Numbered from the stretch's first letter, positions 1 to 7,884 are shown. The stretch: DNA of 10,343 bases from JBDTCS01 sp039923455 (GCA_039923455.1 JBDTCS010000109.1:1-10343); one strand, 5' to 3'. Translations and numbers: made by a program. Notes: generated by a model not told the origin, from the sequence alone.

Positions 1-455
1 TGCGCGTTCTCCGGAAGCCCCGGCGAAATTCCGATCGCATAATGTTTGTCATCCAGCTTAATCTGCGTAGAGCTTAGCTGCTTGTCGTTGTAAAGATCTG
101 CGCGACGTGCTTGCTGACGAATCTCTCCCCAAAGCGAACGCGATACTTGCGTCCAACTCGAAGCGGTCGTGAGAATAATCGAGTCAGGAAAATGCTGAAG
201 CTTCCACAAACAAAGCGCCGCAAGCGCTGTAGTTTTTCCGGCGCCGTTGCAACTTCGCACGAGTATCTTTCGCTTGCCTTCACGAACCGCATTGTAGATC
301 TCGTCCATCTTCGACCAACTCGTTAGTCCAAGTGTTTTCTTCGCATAATATTTTGGATCGACGATGCGTTTTGGTTTCGGCTCGACAATTTGTTTTGACT
401 TTGTAATTTGCTTCGGAGGAGTTTGTTCAGTCGCAAGAGTTTTTGTTCGTGGCAT
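1..455 (-). CDS. Phage-type terminase large subunit, N-terminal ATPase part (partial, runs off left edge)
   Basis: Reading leftward from the ATG at 455-453 gives 151 codons with no stop before the window edge, so the 3' part is missing. Residues 1-45 are lysine/proline-rich and probably disordered. A deviant Walker A motif SCNGAGKT lies at residues 68-75. It is followed by ILTTASSWTQVSRSLWGEIR at about 94-113, which matches the TTAPTWxQVxxxLWxEIR pattern of phage terminase ATPases, and by a segment around 130-150 (IKLDDKHYAIGISPGLPEN) like the strand before the terminase Walker B region. The family uses ATP to package DNA into phage heads; the nuclease domain would lie outside the window. The frame stays open upstream to an in-frame stop at 689-687, with a TTG at 686-684, so the true start may be further out. 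No clear ribosome binding site precedes the ATG. It may mark a prophage or remnant. The protein family is fairly sure; the start and the phage context are not. Confidence 0.72.
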   Translation of the reverse strand, partial: MPRTKTLATEQTPPKQITKSKQIVEPKPKRIVDPKYYAKKTLGLTSWSKMDEIYNAVREGKRKILVRSCNGAGKTTALAALCLWKLQHFPDSIILTTASSWTQVSRSLWGEIRQQARRADLYNDKQLSSTQIKLDDKHYAIGISPGLPENA

Positions 456-753
456 AACGATAGAAGATTTTGTGGGAACAAGAGGAGGAATGTTTGAGGG
501 AGAAAGAGCGTCCGGAAAAACAAGAGCGAATTCCGTTCGCGACGCTCTCTGTTTCTTTAAACGAGTAAACCAGACTCGATGTTTCGAATCGCCAGGAGAT
601 TGTGGAGAAATGCTTGAGTTATCTACGAGAACAGCGCATAGGCACCTTTGCGAGGAGAGCAGTGCCTGTGCTTGTAACTCGAGCAATTATGCGGTGTTAT
701 CTGTATGTCCAGAACTCGAGTTGTGTGTTTTCTCATTTTGCTTTCCAAGAGTT
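456..753. other. Divergent region between terminase and T9SS protein genes
   Basis: This stretch separates two divergent genes and should hold their promoters, but no convincing -35/-10 or Bacteroidota-type -33/-7 pair was found. It contains a perfect 10-bp palindrome AACTCGAGTT at 713-722, and an 8-bp copy of its left part (AACTCGAG) at 676-683. The minus-strand terminase frame is open across 456-686, so much of the stretch may be coding on that strand. The plus-strand frame of the downstream gene is also open from 364, but its translation there is cysteine-rich and unlike a real protein. Confidence 0.5.
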
Positions 754-1983
754 ATGAAGTCGCTGGTATTTCTATTTTTGCTCATCGCCGGAGGTGCATC
801 AGCACAGTCGATACAGTTGACTCCACTACCGACAGATCTCTATTGTGTGGGCGATACGATCACGCTGCAATATTCGACCAAAGGCTCGTTCAAAGCGGAT
901 AATATTTTTATCTTTCAGCGCTCGAGCTTCGACAATGTGTTTACGTCGTTCATAAACTTAGGCACGAGCGTGACAGCATCCGGTAGTCTGAAGGTACCAG
1001 TTCTCGATACAGCCGATCATCTTCCGTTCAGGGTCTATGCGACGGATCCAGCTACGGCCTCGAACACAGTTGGTCTAAATCTTGGTATATACTTTCATCC
1101 TGCACCCGAACCAAAAGCACGGCGTGTGCCGCGTGAAGGGCATTCTTCAATTTCACCCATTATCGGTCTGATAGGAGAGACGATTCACGTCTACGATAAT
1201 GGACCCGAAACAGGAGGGTCGAACTATTTCTGGAAATTCGGACAGGATGCCAGTACTGCAGTAAGCACAGGAGTGTTTGCAGACCTCACGTATTCCAAGA
1301 TCGGAACAAAGTTCGACACGCTGACGGTCGTAAATGCCGCAGGATGTAGCGCAACAAAATATAAGCAGTATGAGATTGCTTCGTGCGATGTAGTCATACC
1401 CTCCGGCACGCACATCGTGACAGGTTCAGAAGCAGGGGAGTATGCGAATGTGTGGGTTAAAGCTGGCGGGAATTACTCGCCTAATGCACAGATATTGAGG
1501 CAGACGATCTTTGTGGATCCCGGCGGCTCCGTCGTTTCAAGCAATTCCCAATTTGGTGTATTTTATGTAAAGCTGGGTGGCTCGCTTAGCCTCCTGCCTG
1601 CTTCAATCTATAATGCGAGCCAAGGAACGGCACTACTTCAAAAGGGAGTGACCGTAGCACTGCTCGATGATGGTACCGTTGACACGTTTTATTGCGACAA
1701 CATTAATTTCGATACTACACAGGTCCACTCCGGTGTCGGTCGCGCACATCCATTAACAATCTCCATCGAGCAACTCGACGATCACATCGAGATCAAAGGC
1801 CTCGTAGGCGAGGCGAACGCGATCACCGTTTTCAATCTGCTCGGTCGTGAAGTGTACTCAAAACCGCGAACACGCAAAGCGACCGAGAACATCGACACAA
1901 GATCACTGGCGTCAGGAGCGTATTATATTCGGGTGGAATCGATGCAGGGGGTGCTGACGAAGGGTATCTCGATCGTACGATAA
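754..1983 (+). CDS. Secreted protein with PKD-like domain and C-terminal T9SS type A sorting domain
   Basis: The 409-residue protein starts at the ATG at 754, because this start places a clean Sec signal peptide at residues 1-17 (MKSLVFLFLLIAGGASA), probably cut before Gln18. The frame is open back to 364, but that extension opposes the terminase gene and is not protein-like. Residues about 19-115 look like a beta-sandwich (VGDTITLQYS...). A PKD-like domain at about 129-208 contains YFWKFGQD and an SKIGTKFDTLTVVNAAGC segment typical of PKD repeats. Residues 209-330 are Gly/Ser/Val-rich with alternating strands, possibly beta-helical. Residues 336-409 match the T9SS type A sorting domain: ITVFNLLGREVYS, then LASGAYYIRV, ending in a short basic strand (ISIVR). 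In this family the C-terminal domain directs export across the outer membrane and is usually removed or anchored. No catalytic motif was seen; adhesion or a structural role is possible but unproven. Confidence 0.85.
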   Translation: MKSLVFLFLLIAGGASAQSIQLTPLPTDLYCVGDTITLQYSTKGSFKADNIFIFQRSSFDNVFTSFINLGTSVTASGSLKVPVLDTADHLPFRVYATDPATASNTVGLNLGIYFHPAPEPKARRVPREGHSSISPIIGLIGETIHVYDNGPETGGSNYFWKFGQDASTAVSTGVFADLTYSKIGTKFDTLTVVNAAGCSATKYKQYEIASCDVVIPSGTHIVTGSEAGEYANVWVKAGGNYSPNAQILRQTIFVDPGGSVVSSNSQFGVFYVKLGGSLSLLPASIYNASQGTALLQKGVTVALLDDGTVDTFYCDNINFDTTQVHSGVGRAHPLTISIEQLDDHIEIKGLVGEANAITVFNLLGREVYSKPRTRKATENIDTRSLASGAYYIRVESMQGVLTKGISIVR

Positions 1984-2171
1984 ATAATTTCTGTATTTTT
2001 TGAGGCGTTCGAGCTTTACGCAGAATGGAATAGTCCGCTCAAATTTTCAGGCCCTTCAGAGAGACCACACAAGGATTCCTCGAATCTCAGCAGGCGTGTT
2101 AATATGCCTACCGGAATCTATAGCGGTTTCGAATTCTCTATCCATGCTTTTTGGACACCTGAATCAGACGC

Positions 2172-2206
2172 AAAAGTCCTAATATTCTTCCATTTTTAGG
2201 ACTTTT
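2172..2206 (+). terminator. Possible (bidirectional) intrinsic terminator before gyrA
   Basis: An 11-bp perfect inverted repeat (AAAAGTCCTAA at 2172-2182, TTAGGACTTTT at 2196-2206) encloses a 13-nt loop. The arms end in an A run on the left and a T run on the right, so the structure could stop transcription in either direction. It lies about 190 bp after the T9SS protein gene and about 125 bp before gyrA. The stem has only three G/C pairs per arm, so it is weak for a terminator. A protein-binding operator for gyrA is the alternative. Confidence 0.4.
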
Positions 2207-2288
2207 CTACCCAAAAATTGCGTTATCAAATTGCCTAATCAGGCGACCCAAAATCCCTTGTTTTGCTCTATTTCGAGCGGTTTTCACG

Positions 2289-2307
2289 GTGGAGTTTCTG
2301 ACTCCAC
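2289..2307 (+). promoter_or_regulatory. Hairpin in the gyrA leader
   Basis: GTGGAGT (2289-2295) and ACTCCAC (2301-2307) form a perfect 7-bp stem with a 5-nt TTCTG loop, ending 25 nt before the gyrA ATG. No T-tract follows, so it is not a terminator. If transcribed it would sit just upstream of the ribosome landing site, where it could affect translation or mRNA stability. As DNA it could be an operator. Function is inferred from position only. Confidence 0.4.
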
Positions 2308-2332
2308 AGCTTCAGGAAAATACGACCCCATA

Positions 2333-4846
2333 ATGGCGACTTATACCGAGAAAATACTTCCGAGGCAACTGGAAGATGAGATGCGCGATTCCTACATTGA
2401 TTACTCAATGTCGGTGATCGTTTCGCGTGCTTTGCCGGACGTTCGCGATGGCCTCAAGCCGGTCCATAGACGCGTGCTCTTCGGCATGAATGAGCTTGGC
2501 CTTGCTCCGAACCGCGCATACAAAAAGAGTGCACGTATCGTCGGAGAGGTGCTCGGAAAATATCATCCGCACGGTGACTCCGCGGTCTATGATACGATCG
2601 TTCGTATGGCGCAAGATTTCTCGATGCGTCAGCAACTTGTCGATGGACAAGGAAATTTCGGATCCGTCGATGGTGACTCCGCAGCCGCTATGCGTTATAC
2701 GGAAGTCCGACTGACACCGCTCGCAACAGAATTGCTTCGCGATCTCGATAAGAACACAGTCGATTTCGTCCCGAACTTTGATGAGACGCTGCAACAGCCA
2801 TCTGTGCTGCCGGCAGGTTTTCCGAATTTGTTGGTGAATGGATCGACCGGTATTGCAGTCGGAATGGCAACGAACATCCCGCCGCACAATCTTTCCGAAG
2901 TGATCAACGCCTGCATGGCGTACATGAAGGATCCTGAGATCACAAGCGATCAACTTGCGAAGCATATCATCGCTCCTGATTTTCCGACCGGTGGTATTAT
3001 CTACGGTTACGATCCTGTTCGTGATGCCTATCGTACAGGTCGTGGCAAAGTGATCGTTCGTGCTCGTGCAACGATCGAGACGGCGAAGAACGATCGCGAG
3101 TCGATCATCGTGACCGAATTGCCGTTCATGGTCAACAAAGCTTCGCTTATCGAGAAGATCGCAGAGTACGTTCGCGACAAAAAGCTCGAAGGCATTTCGG
3201 ATATTCGCGATGAGTCCGATAAAGACGGTCTTCGAATCGTGATCGAGCTCAAGCGCGATGCAGTTGCAAAGGTTGTGTTGAACAATCTTTACAAGTACAC
3301 ACAGATGCAGACTACGTTCGGTATCATTATGCTTGCACTCGTTAAGGGTGTGCCGCGTGTGCTGGAGTTGCATAATATCATTAAGTATTATGTCGAGCAT
3401 CGCAACGAGGTTATCAAGCGCCGCACACAATTCGATCTTGATGCCGCCGAAAAGCGCGCACACATTTTGGAAGGCTATGTTATCGCGCTCGATAACATCG
3501 ACGAAGTGATTCAGATCATCAAGAAGTCGAAGGACGTGGATACCGCGCAGCAGCGCTTGATGAAGCGCTTCGGGCTCTCGGAGATCCAATCGAAGTCTAT
3601 TCTGGAAATGCGCTTGCAGCGCCTTACCGGTCTTGAGCGTTCGAAGATCGAAGCAGAGTATCGTGAAGTGATCCAGTTGATCGAAAAACTCCGCGCAATT
3701 CTCGGTTCGCAAACATTGCAGTTGCAGATCGTCGGCGAAGAGCTTCAGGAGATCAAGAAGCGTTTCGCATCTCCGCGTCGCACGGAGATCGTCTATGATA
3801 CAAAGGATTTCACGATCGAGGATATGATCGCGGAAGAAGATGTCGTCGTGACGATTTCGCACAACGGCTTCATCAAGCGCTTCCCGGTCTCGGGTTATCG
3901 CAGACAAGGCCGCGGTGGTAAGGGCGTAACCGGAGCCGCAACGCGTGAGGATGATTTTGTCGAGCACATGTTTATTGCTTCGACCCATCACTACATCATG
4001 TTCTTCACTGATCGAGGCCGATGTTACTGGCTCAAGGTACACGAAGTGCCCGAAGCAGGTCGTGCTTCGAAGGGACGCTCGATCGCAAATCTTTTGGAGA
4101 AGCCGGCAGACGAGCACATCACAGCATTCATTAACGTGAAGGTCTTTGATGAAGCGCACTTCGTAACGATGGTGACCGAAGAGGGCACGATCAAGAAGAC
4201 AGTGCTCTCGGCCTTTGGCAATATCCGCAAAGCCGGCGTGCAGGCTATCACGCTGGACTCGGGCGATAACCTTAAGGACGTCCGTCTCACAGATGGTACG
4301 CAAGAGATCATCATCGGTACGCATGAAGGTATGGCGGTTCGCTTCAACGAAAAAGATGTACGCGATATGGGACGCACAGCGGCCGGTGTTCGCGGTGTGA
4401 CGCTTGAAAAGGGTGACAAGGTAATCGGTATGATTTCGCCAAAGCGCTCGGGCACAACGGTGCTCGTCGTCAGCGAGGAAGGCTACGGCAAACGCAGCGA
4501 GGTTAGCGATTATCGCTTGACACGTCGCGGGGGCAAGGGCGTCATCACGATGAAGGCGACCGAGAAGACAGGCAAGTTGGTTGCGATCAAAGAGGTTGTC
4601 GATAACGACGATCTGATCGCCGTCACAAAAGACGGCCTCGTCATCCGTCAACACGTCAAAGATATTCGTGTCATGGGTCGCAATACACAAGGTGTCAGAC
4701 TTGTTCGCTTGAACGATACCGATAGACTTGCAGCTGTTGCGAATGTACCAGCCGACGAGGATAGCGAGATCGAAGAATCGATCGAGACGAAGGGACCGGG
4801 CGTTCCACCACCGCCGGCACAGGATACGATCTTCAATCAGGAGTGA
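2333..4846 (+). CDS. gyrA: DNA gyrase subunit A
   Basis: This 837-residue protein is the breakage-reunion subunit of DNA gyrase (A2B2), which adds negative supercoils using ATP hydrolysed by GyrB. The N-terminus has the canonical RQLEDEMRDSYIDYSMSVIV and LPDVRDGLKPVHRRVL signatures. The catalytic tyrosine is Tyr122 in AAMRYTE. The quinolone-resistance region reads GKYHPHGDSAVYD with Ser83 and Asp87, the usual sensitive-type residues at the same numbers as in E. coli. A beta-pinwheel C-terminal domain (about 500-810) carries the GyrA box QGRGGKG at 525-531, which distinguishes GyrA from ParC; a second box-like TRRGGKG lies at 730-736. The tail is acidic, then proline-rich. The ATG at 2333 is chosen because family homology begins there; the open frame back to a TTG at 2231 is not gyrase-like. 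A possible AGGA ribosome site at about 2314-2317 is rather far away. The gene ends just before a strong terminator. Confidence 0.97.
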   Translation: MATYTEKILPRQLEDEMRDSYIDYSMSVIVSRALPDVRDGLKPVHRRVLFGMNELGLAPNRAYKKSARIVGEVLGKYHPHGDSAVYDTIVRMAQDFSMRQQLVDGQGNFGSVDGDSAAAMRYTEVRLTPLATELLRDLDKNTVDFVPNFDETLQQPSVLPAGFPNLLVNGSTGIAVGMATNIPPHNLSEVINACMAYMKDPEITSDQLAKHIIAPDFPTGGIIYGYDPVRDAYRTGRGKVIVRARATIETAKNDRESIIVTELPFMVNKASLIEKIAEYVRDKKLEGISDIRDESDKDGLRIVIELKRDAVAKVVLNNLYKYTQMQTTFGIIMLALVKGVPRVLELHNIIKYYVEHRNEVIKRRTQFDLDAAEKRAHILEGYVIALDNIDEVIQIIKKSKDVDTAQQRLMKRFGLSEIQSKSILEMRLQRLTGLERSKIEAEYREVIQLIEKLRAILGSQTLQLQIVGEELQEIKKRFASPRRTEIVYDTKDFTIEDMIAEEDVVVTISHNGFIKRFPVSGYRRQGRGGKGVTGAATREDDFVEHMFIASTHHYIMFFTDRGRCYWLKVHEVPEAGRASKGRSIANLLEKPADEHITAFINVKVFDEAHFVTMVTEEGTIKKTVLSAFGNIRKAGVQAITLDSGDNLKDVRLTDGTQEIIIGTHEGMAVRFNEKDVRDMGRTAAGVRGVTLEKGDKVIGMISPKRSGTTVLVVSEEGYGKRSEVSDYRLTRRGGKGVITMKATEKTGKLVAIKEVVDNDDLIAVTKDGLVIRQHVKDIRVMGRNTQGVRLVRLNDTDRLAAVANVPADEDSEIEESIETKGPGVPPPPAQDTIFNQE

Positions 4847-4875
4847 TCGTGGAGTGCTGATCGTGAACAGTTATT

Positions 4876-4917
4876 ACAAAGCCCGCGCAATCTTGGCGGG
4901 CTTTGTTATTTTCTTCT
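4876..4917 (+). terminator. Strong intrinsic terminator after gyrA
   Basis: ACAAAGCCCGC (4876-4886) and GCGGGCTTTGT (4896-4906) form a perfect 11-bp GC-rich stem with a 9-nt loop, followed by a T-rich run (TATTTTCTTC) to about 4917. It begins 29 nt after the gyrA stop codon and is a textbook Rho-independent terminator. It ends only about 6 nt before the start codon of the next gene, which is unusual and suggests that gene depends on readthrough, regulated termination or a leaderless start. Confidence 0.85.
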
Positions 4918-4923
4918 GAGTAT

Positions 4924-6591
4924 ATGTCTGATGAGATAGCGGAACTGGAATCGAAATTTGCTCTGGCCGGTGAAACTCGCGAGCGGGCGACGATTGCTCT
5001 GCAGTTAAGCTACAAGATACATCTTCAAGAACCACGCAGAGCACTTGAACTTGCCCAGGAAGCGCTTGGTCTCGCACGCGAGATTGGCGACGAACCACTC
5101 GAAGCCAAAGCGCTGCACTTTCAAGGCATAGCGTTCGAAGTGCTTTCGGAGTTCAAAGAAGCGATACAAGCGCTCGAAGCTGCACGCGAGCTTTATGCAG
5201 CGATCGGCGACATGCAATCGCTTCACCCGGCGATGCATAGCCTCGCGATCGTTTATCGCAGAACGGCGCAATATGCTAAGTCGCTGGAGCTCTGCAAGTT
5301 GAATCTGGCCTATCACAAAAATGACGGAAATCTCGCGCGCATTCTCGGTATCTACGTTACTATGGCCTCCGCATTCAAAGACGTTGGTGATTACTCGACT
5401 GCACTGGATCACTCGTTTACAGCGCTCGACCTGTGTTATCAGATACACGATCTGAAAAAAGTGAGCGTCGTGCTGAATAACATCGGCAATATCTACAAAG
5501 AGACCGAGAATCCACTCAAGGCACTCGAATACTATACGCAAGCCGTCGACCTCGCTCGAAAAGAGAGCCACACCTACGGTGAAGCGCTCGCGCTTGAGAA
5601 TATGGGGACGGTCTACACTACGCTCGAACGATTCGAGGAGGCTCGCATCTGTGAGCTTCGTGCACTCGAAGTGTTTCAGCAGATGGGAGATATGGAAGGA
5701 GAGAGCTTTGCACTGCATAGTTTGGGGAATATCTATGAGGCACTTGGCAACTATGAGGAAGCGCTTGCCTATCATGCTCGGGCGCTTGTTTCGGCGGAAT
5801 CGAATGACAGTCATCTCTTTGCCGGAACGTACAAGCTTTCGATTGCGAGTGTCTATACGAAGCAAAAACGGTACGAAGAGGGCATCGCACTTTTGAATGA
5901 CGTGATTCTCCGTGCCGAAGGCCTCGGTAATCGAGAAACTCGAATGCGCGCCTATCGAATGCTCGCTGAGTTGCATGAAGTGAGCGATCATGTATCCGAC
6001 GCGCTTCGGTATTACAAGTTGTATGTAGTTGAGAAGGAGGAGTTGAAAGGTACAGAACTTCAAAAATCGATCTCGGGATTGCAGATGAAGTTCGACATGG
6101 AGCGATCCGAAAAAGAGAAGGAAATCTATCGGCTCAAGAGCGAACAGTTAGAGCTGGAAATGGAGCATCGTCGCAAAGAGCTTGCAGTGCTTGCGCTGTA
6201 TCTGAATCAGAAGAACGAATTTTTGGATACGCTGAAGAAAGAAGCGGGGCAGGTCTTGCCAGTTGCCACGAAACGCGTATCGCAAAAGTTGAACGACATG
6301 ATCCGCACGATCGAGGTGAATCTCCACTCGGATGATGATTGGAAAACATTCGAAGAGCAATTCGGGCTCGTCCATTCGAGCTTTCTTCAGACGCTCTCCA
6401 TCCGTTGTCCCGATCTGACACCCTCGGAATTGCGAGTGTCCGCGATGCTCAAGATGAATCTGGCATCGAAAGAAATCGCACGACTGCTGCACATCTCGCT
6501 TAGAGCTGTTGAGACCTATCGATATCGAGTGCGCGCGAAATTGGGTTTGGATACAAAGGTGAATCTGTCGACCTATTTGGCAGGATTGTAA
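4924..6591 (+). CDS. Cytoplasmic TPR - coiled-coil - LuxR-type HTH regulator
   Basis: The 555-residue protein has three parts. Residues about 20-374 are helical pairs with tetratricopeptide character, roughly nine repeats; the clearest are around 180-217 (NNIGNIYKETENPLKALEYY) and 259-296 (LGNIYEALGNYEEALAYH). Residues about 375-445 are rich in Glu, Lys and Leu heptads and predict a coiled coil. Residues about 496-555 are a LuxR/GerE helix-turn-helix: LTPSELRVSAMLKMNLASKE, then IARLLHISLRAVETYRYRVR and a KLGL ending. There is no signal peptide, membrane segment, receiver or kinase domain, so it probably senses a protein partner through the TPRs and binds DNA through the HTH. Such proteins are common in Bacteroidota; targets are unknown. 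The ATG at 4924 fits the start of the TPR region; a TTG at 4903 would fall inside the preceding terminator. No neighbour is an obvious partner; it is not obviously co-transcribed with gyrA. Confidence 0.88.
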   Translation: MSDEIAELESKFALAGETRERATIALQLSYKIHLQEPRRALELAQEALGLAREIGDEPLEAKALHFQGIAFEVLSEFKEAIQALEAARELYAAIGDMQSLHPAMHSLAIVYRRTAQYAKSLELCKLNLAYHKNDGNLARILGIYVTMASAFKDVGDYSTALDHSFTALDLCYQIHDLKKVSVVLNNIGNIYKETENPLKALEYYTQAVDLARKESHTYGEALALENMGTVYTTLERFEEARICELRALEVFQQMGDMEGESFALHSLGNIYEALGNYEEALAYHARALVSAESNDSHLFAGTYKLSIASVYTKQKRYEEGIALLNDVILRAEGLGNRETRMRAYRMLAELHEVSDHVSDALRYYKLYVVEKEELKGTELQKSISGLQMKFDMERSEKEKEIYRLKSEQLELEMEHRRKELAVLALYLNQKNEFLDTLKKEAGQVLPVATKRVSQKLNDMIRTIEVNLHSDDDWKTFEEQFGLVHSSFLQTLSIRCPDLTPSELRVSAMLKMNLASKEIARLLHISLRAVETYRYRVRAKLGLDTKVNLSTYLAGL

Positions 6592-6688
6592 TAGCGTGAC
6601 GTTACCTGGTTGCGCAGAATATTATCTGCACTCTCTGCAACATGCGCCTGTTTTTCTCGTAGTTTTGCATTGAGGAAACGCTCGAGAC

Positions 6689-6728
6689 GTTTCGTCACAG
6701 AATTTATTGTTTCATCACAGAATTTATT
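6689..6728 (+). repeat. Tandem 20-bp direct repeat upstream of alr
   Basis: Two head-to-tail copies of a 20-bp unit, GTTTCGTCACAGAATTTATT (6689-6708) and GTTTCATCACAGAATTTATT (6709-6728), differ at one position. The second copy ends 13 nt before the alr start codon. A 20-bp period is close to two helical turns, so a protein bound to both copies would sit on the same DNA face. It may be a regulatory site or simply a recent duplication. Confidence 0.85.
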
Positions 6729-6741
6729 CCGGAAACAGCCA

Positions 6742-7866
6742 ATGCGTCCAACGCGGGCGGAGATCAACGTTGACCATCTAACACATAATCTTCGCGTGGT
6801 ACGAAAGCAGATCGGCCACGCAGTGAAGATCATGGCTATCGTGAAGGCGAATGCGTACGGTCACGGCTTGGAGATTATCACACGGGCTGCGCTCGAATCG
6901 AGTGAGGTCTATGCCTTCGGCGTTGCCACCGAAGAAGAGGGCGTTCGGCTTCGCAAACTTACTTCGAGGCCGATACTCGTGCTCACGACGGTATTGGATG
7001 ATGAACTTGAGGTCGTGCTCAAGAATGATCTGGATGTTACGCTCACGGAATTCTCGAGCATTCAAACTATCGCAGCAAAAGCTCGCGTTCTTGGCAAGCG
7101 TGCGCAAGTGCATTTGAAAGTGGATACCGGCATGCGTAGAGTTGGAGTGCGTCCCGAAGAGACGCTCCAGTTTATCGAGCAAATCAAGCAAGAGAGTGAT
7201 GCGATCGATCTCGTTGGCCTGTCGACCCATTTTGCCACAAGCGACGAGCTCGATCATACATTCTTTCATAAACAACTCGCTGAGTTTGATGCGGTTGTCA
7301 AGGCTTCGCGTGATGCCGGGCACACAATTCCGCTTGTGCATGCTGCAAATTCCGGTGCGATTTTGCAAAAGCCGACCGAAAGTGCCTTCAATATGGTTAG
7401 GCCGGGCATCATGCTCTACGGTTATGCACCGAGCGCCGAATTGCATGAGCTCTGGGAGGATTTGCTCAGGCCACCGCTTGAGCTTATCTCGTCAGTTGTT
7501 TTTCGAAAGCGTGTGAAAGAAGGTGAAGGCGTAAGTTACAATTTGCGTTGGCATGCACCGAAGGATACGAATATATTGACCGTGACGATTGGCTATGGTG
7601 ACGGTTATCCGAGAGCATTGACGAATGCTGTCTCGGCCGTGATTCATGGGAAATATTATTCGGTCGTCGGTACGATTTGTATGGATCAGATTATGATCGA
7701 TTGTGGTGATGATGATATTGCTGTCGGAGCAAGAGTGCGATTGATATCGAGCGAGCACGAAGGCATTAGTGCATGGCATCTTGCAAAAACCGTCGGCACA
7801 ATTCCCTACGAGATACTTACCGGCATCGCCGCACGAGTGCCTCGCGTCGAGAAAAAGGAGATATAA
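6742..7866 (+). CDS. alr: Alanine racemase
   Basis: The 374-residue protein is a fold-type III PLP enzyme that interconverts L- and D-alanine in the cytoplasm, supplying D-alanine for peptidoglycan. The PLP lysine is Lys35 in AIVKANAYGHG, near the N-terminus as usual. Arg133 in VDTGMRRVGVRP corresponds to the family's PLP-contacting arginine. MVRPGIMLYGYAP lies at 218-230, GEGVSYN at 261-267, and the second catalytic base is Tyr285 in IGYGDGYPR. GTICMDQIMID spans the conserved C-terminal methionine-aspartate (Met314-Asp315). Length and motif order match complete family members, with no sign of a MurF fusion. The ATG at 6742 is chosen because homology starts there (RAEINVDHLTHN); the frame is open back to a TTG at 6610 but that stretch covers the tandem repeat and is not alr-like. 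The Shine-Dalgarno is weak. It sits 150 bp after the regulator gene and 78 bp before manC. Confidence 0.96.
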   Translation: MRPTRAEINVDHLTHNLRVVRKQIGHAVKIMAIVKANAYGHGLEIITRAALESSEVYAFGVATEEEGVRLRKLTSRPILVLTTVLDDELEVVLKNDLDVTLTEFSSIQTIAAKARVLGKRAQVHLKVDTGMRRVGVRPEETLQFIEQIKQESDAIDLVGLSTHFATSDELDHTFFHKQLAEFDAVVKASRDAGHTIPLVHAANSGAILQKPTESAFNMVRPGIMLYGYAPSAELHELWEDLLRPPLELISSVVFRKRVKEGEGVSYNLRWHAPKDTNILTVTIGYGDGYPRALTNAVSAVIHGKYYSVVGTICMDQIMIDCGDDDIAVGARVRLISSEHEGISAWHLAKTVGTIPYEILTGIAARVPRVEKKEI

Positions 7867-7884
7867 ATTGTGCGCGACTAAAAA

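Noticed and set aside
623..736. A 37-codon minus-strand ORF starting MRKHTTRVLD
   Set aside because: It is short, has unusual composition and overlaps the open terminase frame; nothing supports it as a gene.
364..753. N-terminal extension of the T9SS protein back to an ATG at 364
   Set aside because: It would place 130 cysteine-rich, non-protein-like residues before a clean signal peptide at 754 and overlaps the terminase gene on the other strand.
1972..1981. 10-bp palindrome ATCGTACGAT at the end of the T9SS gene
   Set aside because: It is short, mostly within codons, and has no T-tract directly attached, so it is not a credible terminator.
2000..2182. A 60-codon plus-strand ORF between the T9SS gene and gyrA
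   Set aside because: It has no domain, no ribosome site, and runs into the inverted repeat at 2172.
2231..2332. gyrA start at the upstream TTG
   Set aside because: The extra 34 residues are not gyrase-like and include the leader hairpin; family homology begins at the ATG at 2333, which also gives E. coli-like numbering for Ser83, Asp87 and Tyr122.
2405..4690. A 761-codon open frame on the minus strand across gyrA
   Set aside because: It is antisense to an unmistakable gyrA, has a Cys/His/Arg-heavy composition with no recognisable domain, and arises from the codon bias of the sense gene.
5005..6063. A 352-codon minus-strand frame inside the TPR-LuxR gene
   Set aside because: It is a shadow of the sense gene; the translation has no domain features and the sense strand carries clear TPR periodicity.
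6613..6635. Small hairpin (GCAGA / TCTGC) after the TPR-LuxR gene
   Set aside because: The stem is only 5 bp with no following T run, so it is too weak to call as a terminator.
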